From NCBI RefSeq assembly GCF_018866245.1, contig NZ_CP076458.1, positions 1,860,001 through 1,924,000 of the forward strand: a stretch of DNA of 64,000 bases, in the 5' to 3' direction. Positions 35,201 to 43,562 of the stretch are shown in pieces. The position numbers and the translations under genes were made by a program. The notes beneath the pieces are model-generated. The model was not told the origin of the DNA, did not search any database, and saw nothing but the letters and a program-made list of their open reading frames with translations. Origin of the DNA: Novisyntrophococcus fermenticellae. Lineage in GTDB: Bacteria; Bacillota; Clostridia; Lachnospirales; Lachnospiraceae. Every line of letters starts with the position of its first letter. The first letter of the stretch is position 1.

Positions 35201-36072
35201 AGGGCTGTCTTATTCAGGTTAATGGATGTATACGGTCTTGGGATGACCGTCACAACACAAGACTCACTGATACCGTTCTGTGTCATTGCAGTAATAACAG
35301 CTGTCCCGGCTTTTTGGGGAGTGATTCTCCCGGTCTGACTCACACTGGCAATTCCCGCATCTGATGAATTCCACGAAATGCCTGGAAAAGAAGTGTCCTC
35401 CGGATAGACTTTGGCTGTCAAGGATGTCACCGGATCATTCTCATAGAGTGTCATACTGCTGTTAGAAAGAACAATGGATTCCGGCCAGATCACTCCCTGA
35501 TCCGGCAACGCATTTAATGCCTGATCCACCTCCTTTTGTGTCGCATTTAGTTTCTGTGCAATCTTCACTGCACTTTCATAGGCTGTCCGATCCTGTTCTG
35601 TCAAAAGCCAGCTGTCCGGAGCCTGATTGATATAAGCCAGCCTTACGAAAAGCTCTGACTTATCGGCTCTGGTATAGGCCTTTCCTGAAGGACTCTCTCC
35701 ACTGACATCAAGACCGGTTCCATATAGGGTGAACTGAATACGTAAAACATCGTTATTCTTGAGTTTATAGTTTCCCATGCTCGTTCCCGGGAATTCATTA
35801 TTCACAGAATACATCCATCCGGAAGTCTCTGTCCCCGCATCTAAAGAAGCATAAGAAAACTCTTTAAGGTCAGGTGCATATTTATTAATTAGATTGTATG
35901 TCAGTGTCCGCCCATCCTTTTTCGCCATATCCTTGATAAACTGGGGGATATTTAAATCTCCCCCTTTGTCACCTCCGGCAATTCCTGCAAGATACCAGCC
36001 ATAACCACTATTCAGATTCACAATCAGAGGATACTCTTTTTGTTCCATGTATCTGGTAAGCAGGCTGCTCAC
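32242..36072 (-). CDS. DUF4430-Ig-like-alpha/alpha-toroid surface protein (main frame; cut off from its signal peptide by a frameshift)
   Basis: 1276 residues from the first usable codon (GTG). Order: DUF4430-like domain (1-105; LNSGYGWYLAGIAGG, SGWMYSVNNEFPG), a helical FIVAR-like unit, two Big_2-type Ig folds (195-360), helical repeats (370-670), a third Big_2 fold (about 755-830), an alpha/alpha toroid of the prenyltransferase/squalene-oxidase-repeat type (860-1134; RQLEDGGWALSGKKADSDMT, QTKAGGYSTMGVETSESNA), a charged linker, a membrane helix and FRKKI tail. The coding frame stays open upstream to 36180 and encodes the missing domain start (VSVEKFTLGKGWITEP), but the signal peptide is in another frame. 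Alpha toroid plus DUF4430 is the intrinsic-factor combination. Corrinoid binding is inferred. Confidence 0.8.
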   Translation of the reverse strand: MSSLLTRYMEQKEYPLIVNLNSGYGWYLAGIAGGDKGGDLNIPQFIKDMAKKDGRTLTYNLINKYAPDLKEFSYASLDAGTETSGWMYSVNNEFPGTSMGNYKLKNNDVLRIQFTLYGTGLDVSGESPSGKAYTRADKSELFVRLAYINQAPDSWLLTEQDRTAYESAVKIAQKLNATQKEVDQALNALPDQGVIWPESIVLSNSSMTLYENDPVTSLTAKVYPEDTSFPGISWNSSDAGIASVSQTGRITPQKAGTAVITAMTQNGISESCVVTVIPRPYTSINLNKTALSMEAGDTYQLEVSGKPDNATEPLLITWSSSDASIAGVSTEGVVTAVSKGTVTITARQADTDIQGICQITVGDAKELALQTQTLIEALPKAGVLTIEDANEVWAAWDSWESLSDISKSYLENKDALEQKLSRCVSVIQTLSEKYENVNKAEGLIQKLPSLSVLTMNDQKTVEDAAGAYDALKPEEKILVDAAYRKRLEKVRTRMEEMVMEVQETNELLASVPDPVTLDDVSAVIDASENYEALDEIQKEQLNQGVVQRLTDALNTLPLLIADAVHAIDLSASVQPESTQVQTFLQAAVAYDELKDLLAVSEEQKEQIGQIKIWISNGIRAQNGVLAESYWYIQTHADEPENLTEAVKALKKKYKYAEDPAKAWEISYTDIRNQSSYKQEKNIALTLSCKSLSGMENPQVFYYDKNGLKAVKAQLDTGLGTATIKTNKNGLFLIVDVPIPITGLDIKNTCKVTKDSTIALSPEKIPENATSKVEYAWKSSDSSIVSVDARGNATGKKAGTAVITVSIKGQEKVKAATKVTVVTTANSLSKTVKDVIKETAAYVKATDKSPTLGSEWYVISQARNGMDLNDPYFSVYYNHLANYLKQENGVLSESAYTEYSKTILAVTAIGKDARNVGGYNLLKPLADFNQVKNQGLNGPIWALIALKSHPDYQIPQVSGVAEQTTEKKLLSFILGRQLEDGGWALSGKKADSDMTGMALQSLAPFYNKSGYEDVTAAVNKALDCLGSMQTKAGGYSTMGVETSESNAQVITALTALEINPEKDARFIKNGAWTVENLISYHIAESGFMHVKAGSGNNGGAAAGEVDGLATGQGFYSLVAYQRLLDGKTALYDMSDLAVTPGGEGDGSGTGMEQPDTVANTSNGGNTSRLSQTNSRTTAGSSVTKTAAAKKTAQKKTSENKTDEEKVWSFDGADYKPDTKELADDENTETKESVPAAAKTAKQDNNKGIFSKNNIPYVLCVICGGAVVGVCIYFRKKI

Positions 36073-36140
36073 CGTTTCTTCTCCCAGAAGTGGAACGACC
36101 TCCGGCTCTGTAATCCACCCTTTCCCCAGCGTGAATTTTT

Positions 36141-36260
36141 CTACTGATACAATAACTGAAGAGGCTCCCCCTGCGCCCGGGCAGGAATTGCATCATACAT
36201 CCCTCCGCCAAAGCACAAAAGAAGTGCCAGGAGAAATGCCAGAATTCTCTTAATTCCCAT
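36141..36260 (-). pseudogene. displaced signal-peptide start of the toroid gene
   Basis: ATG 36258-36260 opens MGIKRILAFLLALLLCFGG then MYDAIPARAQG, a textbook signal peptide, and stops at 36141-36143 after nine unrelated residues. Adding one G to the run of five at 36167-36171 (C on the plus strand) would join it to ASSVIVSVEKFTLGKGW of the main frame. So the intact gene would be about 32242-36260. It may be a real mutation, a slipped-strand switch or a sequencing error. Confidence 0.75.
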
Positions 36261-36290
36261 GTTATCTCTTCTCATGTATCTCCCCATTTC

Positions 36291-39200
36291 TCAGATGCTC
36301 TGATTTTTTTTCTTTTTCAGGCAAAGCATAAGGACACCTGTGCTCATGAACAGCAACAGCATCATGGATTCTGCCCTGTCTGCAAGTACATCCCCGGTCT
36401 TTGGCACACCCGCATTGCCTCCTGTAGTGTTTCCAGGAGGGGTACTGCTGTTTCCGCCGCTGTTTTTTTTCTGCGTTCCATTATTCGAATTATTTGTATT
36501 GCTGCCATTATTGTTGTTTCCATCTCCATCATCTCCGGAGCCTGTATTCTCCCGGATTACACCGGATGCAAACGAAGACAGGCTTTGGGTTGTAAATGTA
36601 ATATCTCCATCTTTTGCGTCCGCCTGAAGGAACTCCACGGTTCCATCCTCTTTCAGGTGTACGATTACCGGCGTCTTTCCTGACAGATCCTCATCGGTAT
36701 GTACCGTAAGGCTCATTCCTCCTTCGGGCATGAAATCCTGATAACTTCCATCCTCCAGGATCTGATAGGCAGTTACGTTGAATGCATTCAGGGTGGATGC
36801 TTTTTTCTCTTCATCCAGCTCATCACGCAGGACGGCATAGCGGTCTTCCGACTGGGCAATGCGCTCTATCTTGAGTACAACATCCCAGGGAATCGTCCCG
36901 TTATAAGTAACCAGTTTATTCTTTACATTTTCCTCTTTCTTTGCTGCAGAGATTTTCTCCTTCATCGTATCCATGGCCTTCACCAGATCAGCGGATATCA
37001 GTGTCTTCTGGGAAGGGGTCAGTGCATCGTAGGCGGCTTCGGCTTTTTTCAGCGCCACAATCGTATCCTCCGACAAAAGATCATTATCTTCATCAACCGC
37101 ATCCTCTATCTGAGACATCACAGCTTCGGTTATCTTCTGAGCCTCCAGGAAATCATCCAGTCCCGTTTTTATATCTTCCCAGCGGTCAAGATAGATGATA
37201 AAGGTTTTTGCCTGTTCACTCAACGCATTGTACTGCTTTTGTATCTGCTCCAGGGCTGCCTTTACATCTTTAACATTCCCCTGATTGACTTCATCGGGCA
37301 GATCTTCGATCCGGTTATCCACTTTAGCTGCAGCTTCCAGATCACTGTTCAGGGTGGACAACTGACTTTCAACTGTCTCCATCTTATCCTGCAGACGGGT
37401 TCCATCCTCCCAGGCGATACTATTCAGATAAGTCTTTGCCTCCTCATTTGCCTGGTATCTGGTGAGCAGGTCTCCCGCAATTCCCATATTGTATTTTGTA
37501 ACCGGGAGTTCAAAGGATGCAATTTCTTCCACCAGCGGTGTCAGCACCTCTTCGATATAACCGTTATATTGCTCTGCGATTTGTTTCAAGTCCATAAGCT
37601 TCCGGTATTCTGCAGGGTTTTCATTGGCAAATACTTTTTGCAATGCTTCATCCATAGACTGATACCGGCTCACAGCCGCTGCAATTTCCTGAAGGACTCT
37701 CTCTGTTATCTTCATATCAGAGCCGTCTTCCTTATGTCCTTCCAGAGTTTCAGGATCAGGCAGCTTCTCAATCAGTTCCAGCAGATCCTCCTGCTTCAAG
37801 GCTGTCAGTTTCGCCTCCGCCCCTGTCAGTACGGTGTAATTAGTTACCCTCGCCTTTAATGCCTCCGTAGAAAGGCTCTCATACAAACCTCTGACACTTT
37901 TTACAAATGCATCATCCTCCAGGGTAAGTTCCTCAAGCGCCGGAATATCCGCGATGTTCTCAATCACTTCCTGAACCGCCTCGGCATCGCTTTGCTGCCC
38001 TTTGATCGTCTCATAATCGTCCAGCAGCTTATCGCGCTGATCGGAATCCAGTAGTTCCCTCTGTTCTTCTGTGAGCAGCATATATTCCTGATATGCCTTC
38101 TTTACCGCATCCCCGTCTGTCTCGTAGGAAAGATCTTTCGAATCCGGCAGGGCCTCGATCAGTTCCGATACAGTCTTAACAGCTTTCAGATTCCGAATTT
38201 TCTTCTCGGCAGTAATCAAATCGGAAGAATTGGATATCTGCGCTTTTAAATCTGTATCCAATACATCATACGAAGCTCTGGCCGCACTGACAGCATCTGC
38301 ATCTTCAAGGGCAAGAACATCTGCTGACGGTAAGTTAGCAATCGCTGTGATGACCTGATATACCGTATGGTTCTCCTGTAATATCTTGTATCTTTCCTTT
38401 ACCGGCTGCTCCTGTTTTAAAGAATCGTCCAATTCCTCATATGCATCCTGCGCCGCCTGGATTGCTGCACCACTGTTTACATCAACGGTTCCTACCGCTG
38501 CTACTTTATCGGCAAAATTCTGATACTTTTCTGCCTGAATTAAGAGTTTCTGATTGGTAACGTATCCCTGCAGCTTTGCTTTTAGCTCCACATCGCCGCC
38601 GCCCAGAGCTCCAAAGGCTTCCCTTACTTCTGCTATCTTTTCTTCGCTCACGGCAGCCAGATCATGCAGGGATTCTATAGATACGATTACCGTATCCACT
38701 TGATCTGATTCTTCCAAGGTACATACGCGAACCTGCGGTTTTTTCACAAGTTCCGGATTGATATTCGCCACTGCTTCATATAATGCATAGTAGTATTTGC
38801 CCAATCCCTCGACAATATCAGTACTATCTGGCAGTGCATCTGCTGCCTGTTCTAATGTTTCCTTTAATGCTTCACGTTTTTTCTCATCGTCTATGCCCTG
38901 TCCATCGTCTCCGTAGAGCACACTGGCAACATTTAAAAGATCCTGATACTTGTCTACCGTAAGTGCATAACGATTCCAGACATTATCCCCATGAACGATA
39001 TCTCCCAACCCTATAATGGCATCCTTTGCCCACATGGGTTCTTTTTTACTAATGTCATACCAGAAAGACCCATCTTCCAACTGATATCCCTGCAATGCTT
39101 TTAAAGGAGTGATGGAATCATTGACGGCAAATACTTTTTCAATATCGATTCCTGCGGCGGCCATGCCTTCCAACACGCATCCATGGGATATTGTATTCGC

Positions 39201-41516
39201 ATATTTGTACCAGAAGTTATAGAACATCCCAGCTTCGTCACCTTCTGTAATGAGTGTTGGTCTGAATTTTTCCACCAGCGCAGCCAGCTGGGTCTTGGGA
39301 ATCAAATCGGAAACAGCACCCAGCGCCCATGCACGCATATCCAGATCAAAGAACTCATTTCCCGCCAGTGCTGTCACATCCTTCACCAGCCCGTCCGGAA
39401 TGTTCGCACCCGCTGCCCGTAGTCCCATCAAAGCCCAGATCTTATTGGCAAAGGGTCCAGTCCAGTCCTGTTCCAGATGTTCCACCAGGTTATTCCCCTT
39501 ATCATCGGTATATTCATACGGATTTTCACCGGTCATAACTAACTGTAAGATATCCCGGCCATAATCTGTGGGCTGATTATATGTGTTTTTTCTAACATCA
39601 TTTATAACATTTCCGTCCAAATTATTATTTTCATCTGTCGCTGTTGCACATGCAGAGAAAATCGGCCATGAACCACGCAAGTCTTTTTTTTGCGACTTAG
39701 GACGGGCATGCCATCCTGATAGCATATCATTGGCAAGATCTTTTGTTTCCTGGGAAACAGAGAAGTACGGTAACGTTCCATCCTCCATTTTATGCAGGAA
39801 AAGATAGAGCTTTGATGTAATCTCATCCTCTGCAAGAACTTCCAGCCTTGTGATATCGCCCGCAGATACGGTAATCTTATCACCCTCAACCCTTTGCCCG
39901 TCTACTGTATAAGTTGCATCGGAAGAGACCTGAATATTATCCAACGTAATTGGACTGTTATCAGAATCCAAGTCGAGAATAAAACTCTGTTCACCCTGAC
40001 TCAGCTGCTGATCCAGATCACGTACACTTCCTCCCTGAAACGTAAGTGATTCAAGCGAACACTCACTGGATTTGCGCATGATTTCAATTCTATGTATTTT
40101 TTTCGTAATCCCATCCGGTGCCGTTACCTCTATCTTGACAATTTTATTGTCGTTATCATCTGTTTCTATGGTTGGATCATCCAGATTAATTCCATAATAA
40201 TTTCCACAATGATCTTTTCCATCCTCGAAATAGCCGCCCTCGCTTTGTTCATTACCAAGAACATTGACATTGGCTCCGGGAGCAGATGGTAGAATCCCCA
40301 GAAGGAGCTTGTTGTTTTTAATGGTTTTTGGAATACTCACCTTAAATCCACCAGAATTTATATCGATTCCTATCTCGTATTGAGTTGGAACTTTATAATC
40401 CTCTGGAAATGAATTTGCTTTTAATTCAGCAATATCAGCATCATTACTTGGCTCAATTTCAGATTCCTCCCCATCCCAGTATATAATATATGGAATATTT
40501 AAAACGTATCTTTGTTCCATATTATTAGATGAATTCAGCCATGGAATACTTATATCCTTATCTTTCATGCCTGGAGGCATTGTACTAAAATCGTATGCAA
40601 TTGGGGGTTTTCCAACTATAAACGATAAATTTATTACATTTAATCCTTTTTTCAGATGTAGCGGCGGTGTACTATTTTGATTTTTGTAGATATTACTATT
40701 TACAACAAAGCGCTGTACCAGACCACCATTGACCGAAATATAATTATTTCCAATGCTCATCCAGTAAAGACTTTTCCCTGATGCCTCACTGAATTTAACT
40801 GTTTCTATTTTACTTTGTTGTCTATTAACAACCATGGATATATCACGAATTTCTTTCGATAATTCGGCGTAATGAAATTTGCTGTCACCCTTTCCAAGCT
40901 TTGTCATTTCCGTAGTACCTGACAAGATTTCATCTGAATCGTTATTTTTCACTCCTACATATTCGGTAAGAAACAATGAATCTTTACTAGTGTCAACTGG
41001 TAGCGCTTTGTTATCCAATATGGCAATATAGTTATCAGTACTGCCATTCAGACTTTCTGTTTTGATTTCAAAATAAAGGGCTCCCTTTATGTTTGTATTA
41101 AAATAAATATCCATATTAGACATTAGGTTTTCATAAGTAATTTTAAAATTATTTTTTCCGTCCACTATCTGGTTTTCAATTGTTTTGTCAGATTCATTAA
41201 ACACTGTTCCTTCACTATTAAAAAGATCTAATGAGCCAAAAACTTCAGAAACCCGACTATCCGCATCAGGTAAAGTTCCTTCTATCGTTATTTTCGTTTG
41301 AACGCTAATATTAAAAAGGTCAATATTACCTACTAGTATCTTAGAATTTGCATCCAAAGGTTCAAGCTCCGTTACACTTCTATCGTTGTATATAAGTTTC
41401 ATCTGTATTTGGGATTCATCTTCCCCCGCCCCAGATGCCTGGGCATTTGTTAGGTTCATACTTGAGCAAATACCTATTGTTGTAATCAAAACTAATAAAT
41501 TAATAAATCTTTTCAT
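36291..41516 (-). CDS. 1741-residue cell-wall-anchored toroid/helical-repeat surface protein
   Basis: Signal peptide at the N-terminus (NLLVLITTIGICSSMNLTNA), ribosome site GGAGGAAGGCT. Residues 30-570 are beta-rich, ending in a cadherin-like sandwich (CSLESLTFQGGSVRDL...). About 590-900 reads as an alpha/alpha toroid (GPFANKIWALMGLRAAGANI, MRAWALGAVSDL, LKALQGYQLEDGSFWYD). Residues 960-1590 are helical FIVAR-like repeats with recurrent LPD/LPSAD turns. The C-terminus is Gly/Asn-rich, then the sorting signal VPKTGD, a hydrophobic helix and KKKKNQSI. The first third of the gene is visibly AT-richer than the rest. Second gene of the cobalamin-riboswitch operon. Confidence 0.82.
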   Translation of the reverse strand: MKRFINLLVLITTIGICSSMNLTNAQASGAGEDESQIQMKLIYNDRSVTELEPLDANSKILVGNIDLFNISVQTKITIEGTLPDADSRVSEVFGSLDLFNSEGTVFNESDKTIENQIVDGKNNFKITYENLMSNMDIYFNTNIKGALYFEIKTESLNGSTDNYIAILDNKALPVDTSKDSLFLTEYVGVKNNDSDEILSGTTEMTKLGKGDSKFHYAELSKEIRDISMVVNRQQSKIETVKFSEASGKSLYWMSIGNNYISVNGGLVQRFVVNSNIYKNQNSTPPLHLKKGLNVINLSFIVGKPPIAYDFSTMPPGMKDKDISIPWLNSSNNMEQRYVLNIPYIIYWDGEESEIEPSNDADIAELKANSFPEDYKVPTQYEIGIDINSGGFKVSIPKTIKNNKLLLGILPSAPGANVNVLGNEQSEGGYFEDGKDHCGNYYGINLDDPTIETDDNDNKIVKIEVTAPDGITKKIHRIEIMRKSSECSLESLTFQGGSVRDLDQQLSQGEQSFILDLDSDNSPITLDNIQVSSDATYTVDGQRVEGDKITVSAGDITRLEVLAEDEITSKLYLFLHKMEDGTLPYFSVSQETKDLANDMLSGWHARPKSQKKDLRGSWPIFSACATATDENNNLDGNVINDVRKNTYNQPTDYGRDILQLVMTGENPYEYTDDKGNNLVEHLEQDWTGPFANKIWALMGLRAAGANIPDGLVKDVTALAGNEFFDLDMRAWALGAVSDLIPKTQLAALVEKFRPTLITEGDEAGMFYNFWYKYANTISHGCVLEGMAAAGIDIEKVFAVNDSITPLKALQGYQLEDGSFWYDISKKEPMWAKDAIIGLGDIVHGDNVWNRYALTVDKYQDLLNVASVLYGDDGQGIDDEKKREALKETLEQAADALPDSTDIVEGLGKYYYALYEAVANINPELVKKPQVRVCTLEESDQVDTVIVSIESLHDLAAVSEEKIAEVREAFGALGGGDVELKAKLQGYVTNQKLLIQAEKYQNFADKVAAVGTVDVNSGAAIQAAQDAYEELDDSLKQEQPVKERYKILQENHTVYQVITAIANLPSADVLALEDADAVSAARASYDVLDTDLKAQISNSSDLITAEKKIRNLKAVKTVSELIEALPDSKDLSYETDGDAVKKAYQEYMLLTEEQRELLDSDQRDKLLDDYETIKGQQSDAEAVQEVIENIADIPALEELTLEDDAFVKSVRGLYESLSTEALKARVTNYTVLTGAEAKLTALKQEDLLELIEKLPDPETLEGHKEDGSDMKITERVLQEIAAAVSRYQSMDEALQKVFANENPAEYRKLMDLKQIAEQYNGYIEEVLTPLVEEIASFELPVTKYNMGIAGDLLTRYQANEEAKTYLNSIAWEDGTRLQDKMETVESQLSTLNSDLEAAAKVDNRIEDLPDEVNQGNVKDVKAALEQIQKQYNALSEQAKTFIIYLDRWEDIKTGLDDFLEAQKITEAVMSQIEDAVDEDNDLLSEDTIVALKKAEAAYDALTPSQKTLISADLVKAMDTMKEKISAAKKEENVKNKLVTYNGTIPWDVVLKIERIAQSEDRYAVLRDELDEEKKASTLNAFNVTAYQILEDGSYQDFMPEGGMSLTVHTDEDLSGKTPVIVHLKEDGTVEFLQADAKDGDITFTTQSLSSFASGVIRENTGSGDDGDGNNNNGSNTNNSNNGTQKKNSGGNSSTPPGNTTGGNAGVPKTGDVLADRAESMMLLLFMSTGVLMLCLKKKKNQSI

Positions 41517-41543
41517 AGCCTTCCTCCATTGTTTTCATAACAG

Positions 41544-41579
41544 ATCACAGGACGATATGTATACATACCGCCCTGTGAT
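41544..41579 (-). repeat. 36-bp intercistronic palindrome
   Basis: Read on the minus strand the 36 bases fold end to end (18 pairs, two of them G-U: ATCACAGGGCGGTATGTA / TACATATCGTCCTGTGAT). It fills the gap between the small DUF4430 gene and the 1741-residue gene. No U-run, so an mRNA-processing or stability stem is more likely than a terminator. Confidence 0.65.
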
Positions 41580-41599
41580 TTAGATAAAATCTTTTGCTA

Positions 41600-42124
41600 T
41601 TATGCAGTTTTGGGATAGTAATAATTACTATATTTGAGTGCAACACTGGATCCATCTATACTAATCGTATTCTGGCTCATATAGTTGTTTTCATCCAATG
41701 GGCTGCTTCCGTCAAAGCCTGAGTATGTCCATCCAACTCCATAATATGCAACATCGGACTCGTAGGCCTTTCCCTGGTAATGCAAATCTGATGGCGCTGT
41801 CCCATTGATATACAGACCATCCAGTGCATTGTAAGTAATGCTGGGATTTACCCAATCCGGCACCACTTTCCAGTAGCCCTGTGTGATATTCAGACCTAAA
41901 CCTGGTAATGCTTGTTTAACAATTGTCTCTACATCGGTACCAGGCGCAACATACACTGTTTTCGTTCCATGCAGTGCCGGATGTGTTCCATCGCTTACTG
42001 CATCAAGTGTCACCGTAACCGAAATATCCGTGCCGGCAGCGAACACACTCATGCTCATGGACATTACCATCACCATTGCCAGAACAACTCCAACCATCCT
42101 CTTAACTGAATTCTTTAACCTCAT
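41600..42124 (-). CDS. small secreted DUF4430-type protein
   Basis: 174 residues from ATG 42122-42124, with AAAGGAGTAACA ahead. Signal peptide RMVGVVLAMVMVMSMSMSVF ends at AAG. The 145-residue mature part is a single beta domain with the family layout: VTVTLDAVSDG, VYVAPGTDVETIVKQALPGL, a Trp/Tyr-rich stretch (YWKVVPDWVN) and GVGWTYSGFDG with a C-terminal NYYYP. It resembles the DUF4430/transcobalamin beta domain without an alpha barrel and without an anchor, so it should be released. First gene of the riboswitch-1 operon; in excess it could scavenge corrinoid or supply a cap domain to the toroid proteins. Confidence 0.75.
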   Translation of the reverse strand: MRLKNSVKRMVGVVLAMVMVMSMSMSVFAAGTDISVTVTLDAVSDGTHPALHGTKTVYVAPGTDVETIVKQALPGLGLNITQGYWKVVPDWVNPSITYNALDGLYINGTAPSDLHYQGKAYESDVAYYGVGWTYSGFDGSSPLDENNYMSQNTISIDGSSVALKYSNYYYPKTA

Positions 42125-42279
42125 TGTTACTCCTTTCTCCGCTTTTCTAAGCGGTTTAAGTATTACTAACGTAAAAGTTCCTATCATACCGGGACGGCGC
42201 CTGTCCCACTATAATCAATAATACCTATCGGAGTGTACAAAAAATACACCTCCATTCTGCCTATGGACGTAGCATCTAG

Positions 42280-42440
42280 GGTTTTTGTGTTCGTATTCTG
42301 ACTTGGGTTCCTCCTACTCAAAAGCGCCTTCCCGGATATCCTCCAGTGGCATCCTGCTTTTTTTCGTCCCCCATACAGCAGGGATAACTGTTCCGGATTC
42401 TCACCGGATTCCTTTAAACAGAGCGTATACTCTGACCACA
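42280..42440 (-). promoter_or_regulatory. cobalamin riboswitch 1 (full form)
   Basis: Minus-strand RNA carries the B12-aptamer landmarks in order: AAAGGAATCC-GGTGAGAATCC, the B12 box GCCACTGG (42343-42350), GGGAAGGC, a GGAGGAACCC arm and AAGTCAGAATAC (42293-42303). It lies between a strong promoter and the small DUF4430 gene. Cobalamin binding would lower expression of the downstream operon. The expression platform includes GGGAC-AGGCGCC-GTCCC (about 42190-42210) and CCGCTT-AGAA-AAGCGG just ahead of the ribosome site. Confidence 0.9.
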
Positions 42441-42477
42441 AAAGCTTTTCAATATTCAGTTTTTTTTCTTCACTTTC

Positions 42478-42506
42478 AGTATAGTACTAAGTATATGGCT
42501 TGTCAA
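42478..42506 (-). promoter_or_regulatory. promoter of the corrinoid-uptake operon
   Basis: Minus strand TTGACA (42501-42506), 17 bases, TATACT (42478-42483). Transcription would start about 30 bases before the riboswitch aptamer. Confidence 0.8.
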
Positions 42507-42527
42507 TATTTAACATATTTTTTATTT

Positions 42528-43376
42528 TCAAACCTTCTTCTCTATATATTCTACCTGAAATCCAGACTCCTGACAATAAGAATCCACAATTCCACCTTTT
42601 CGGCATCGGATTTTAGCACTGCGGTTGATAATCCACGGTCCGATTTCCGCCGGATCCCTTCTGATTTCCAGAATCTTCAGCCGGTTACAGCCATGAAATG
42701 CCCACTTTTCAATCGCCTTTACACTCTCAGGAATACACACATACTCCAATTGATTACATTTTAAGAATGCGCTGTCCCCGATTTTTACCAAGCCCTCCGG
42801 CAGCGTCAATTCTTTTAGCGCCGTCTGATAGAAGGCCTCTGTGCCAATCTCTTTTAATCCGGCGGGAAATTTCATCTCCTCCAGCGCTGTACATTTGTAA
42901 AATGCCCGCCGTTCAATTCTTGTGATGCCGTCCGGAATGTTCACAGAATTCAGATTACTGCAGCCTGCGAAGGTCTCAGGCTTAATCTCCCTGCAGACAC
43001 TTCCCCGCTCAATCTGCACCTGTTCCAGACGCCGGCACTGTGCAAATGCCCTTTTTCCTATGAAATTAGCTGTTCTGGGAATACGAACCTGACTCAGCCT
43101 GGTACAGTTATAAAACGCTTCCTTCCTGACCGACACGATTCCCTTCATCTCCACATTCCTGAGCGATGTATTCTCAAAACTCTTAACACCCACCTCTTTT
43201 ACATGTTCCGGCAGGATAACCCTCCGCAATTTGGTGTTGTTTCTGAAGGCTCCCTCACCAATCGACCGGCAGCTCTGATCTGCCGTCCATTCTTTCTGTC
43301 TTCCGATTTCTTTATCCTGTGACTTTGTAAACGTATTTCCTGATTCTGCTCTCCATACGGAGACCCTTCCTCCCAT
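42528..43376 (-). CDS. BspA-like leucine-rich-repeat protein without signal peptide
   Basis: 282 residues from ATG 43374-43376 with AGGAGGTAATAAA ahead; the frame is open 18 codons further but that part is the riboswitch terminator. About nine LRR_5 (BspA/Treponema) repeats of the IGxxAFxxCxxLxxVxIPxxV type fill residues 35-270 (e.g. IGKRAFAQCRRLEQVQI, IERRAFYKCTALEEMKFP). Cysteines are frequent. BspA proteins are usually exported, but no signal sequence, anchor or membrane helix is seen, so it may be intracellular or leave by another route. It sits alone behind a cobalamin riboswitch. Confidence 0.8.
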   Translation of the reverse strand: MGGRVSVWRAESGNTFTKSQDKEIGRQKEWTADQSCRSIGEGAFRNNTKLRRVILPEHVKEVGVKSFENTSLRNVEMKGIVSVRKEAFYNCTRLSQVRIPRTANFIGKRAFAQCRRLEQVQIERGSVCREIKPETFAGCSNLNSVNIPDGITRIERRAFYKCTALEEMKFPAGLKEIGTEAFYQTALKELTLPEGLVKIGDSAFLKCNQLEYVCIPESVKAIEKWAFHGCNRLKILEIRRDPAEIGPWIINRSAKIRCRKGGIVDSYCQESGFQVEYIEKKV

Positions 43377-43391
43377 TTTATTACCTCCTGC

Positions 43392-43420
43392 AAAAAAAGA
43401 TGCAGCATCACACTGCACCT
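43392..43420 (-). terminator. intrinsic terminator of riboswitch 2
   Basis: Minus strand GGTGCAG / CTGCATC stem with 7-base loop, followed by TTTTTTT, ending eight bases before the ribosome site of the LRR gene. This is the OFF structure of the leader. Confidence 0.8.
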
Positions 43421-43562
43421 CAGCTTTCAATCACAAGAAAATAAAGCTATCTTAACGATTACCTTCGCTGCCGCAGTATGCGCATGATAAATAGGAAATC
43501 TCTCTTTGTAAAAAGGGTACAAAAAGAAAGACAATTTCCCACTCCATTTATCATTGCGTGTA

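Noticed and set aside
36699..37859. 386-codon plus-strand open frame
   Set aside because: It lies wholly antisense to the helical-repeat part of the 1741-residue protein; the translation is Cys/Phe/His-rich with no family features. It is a shadow of the real gene's codon bias.
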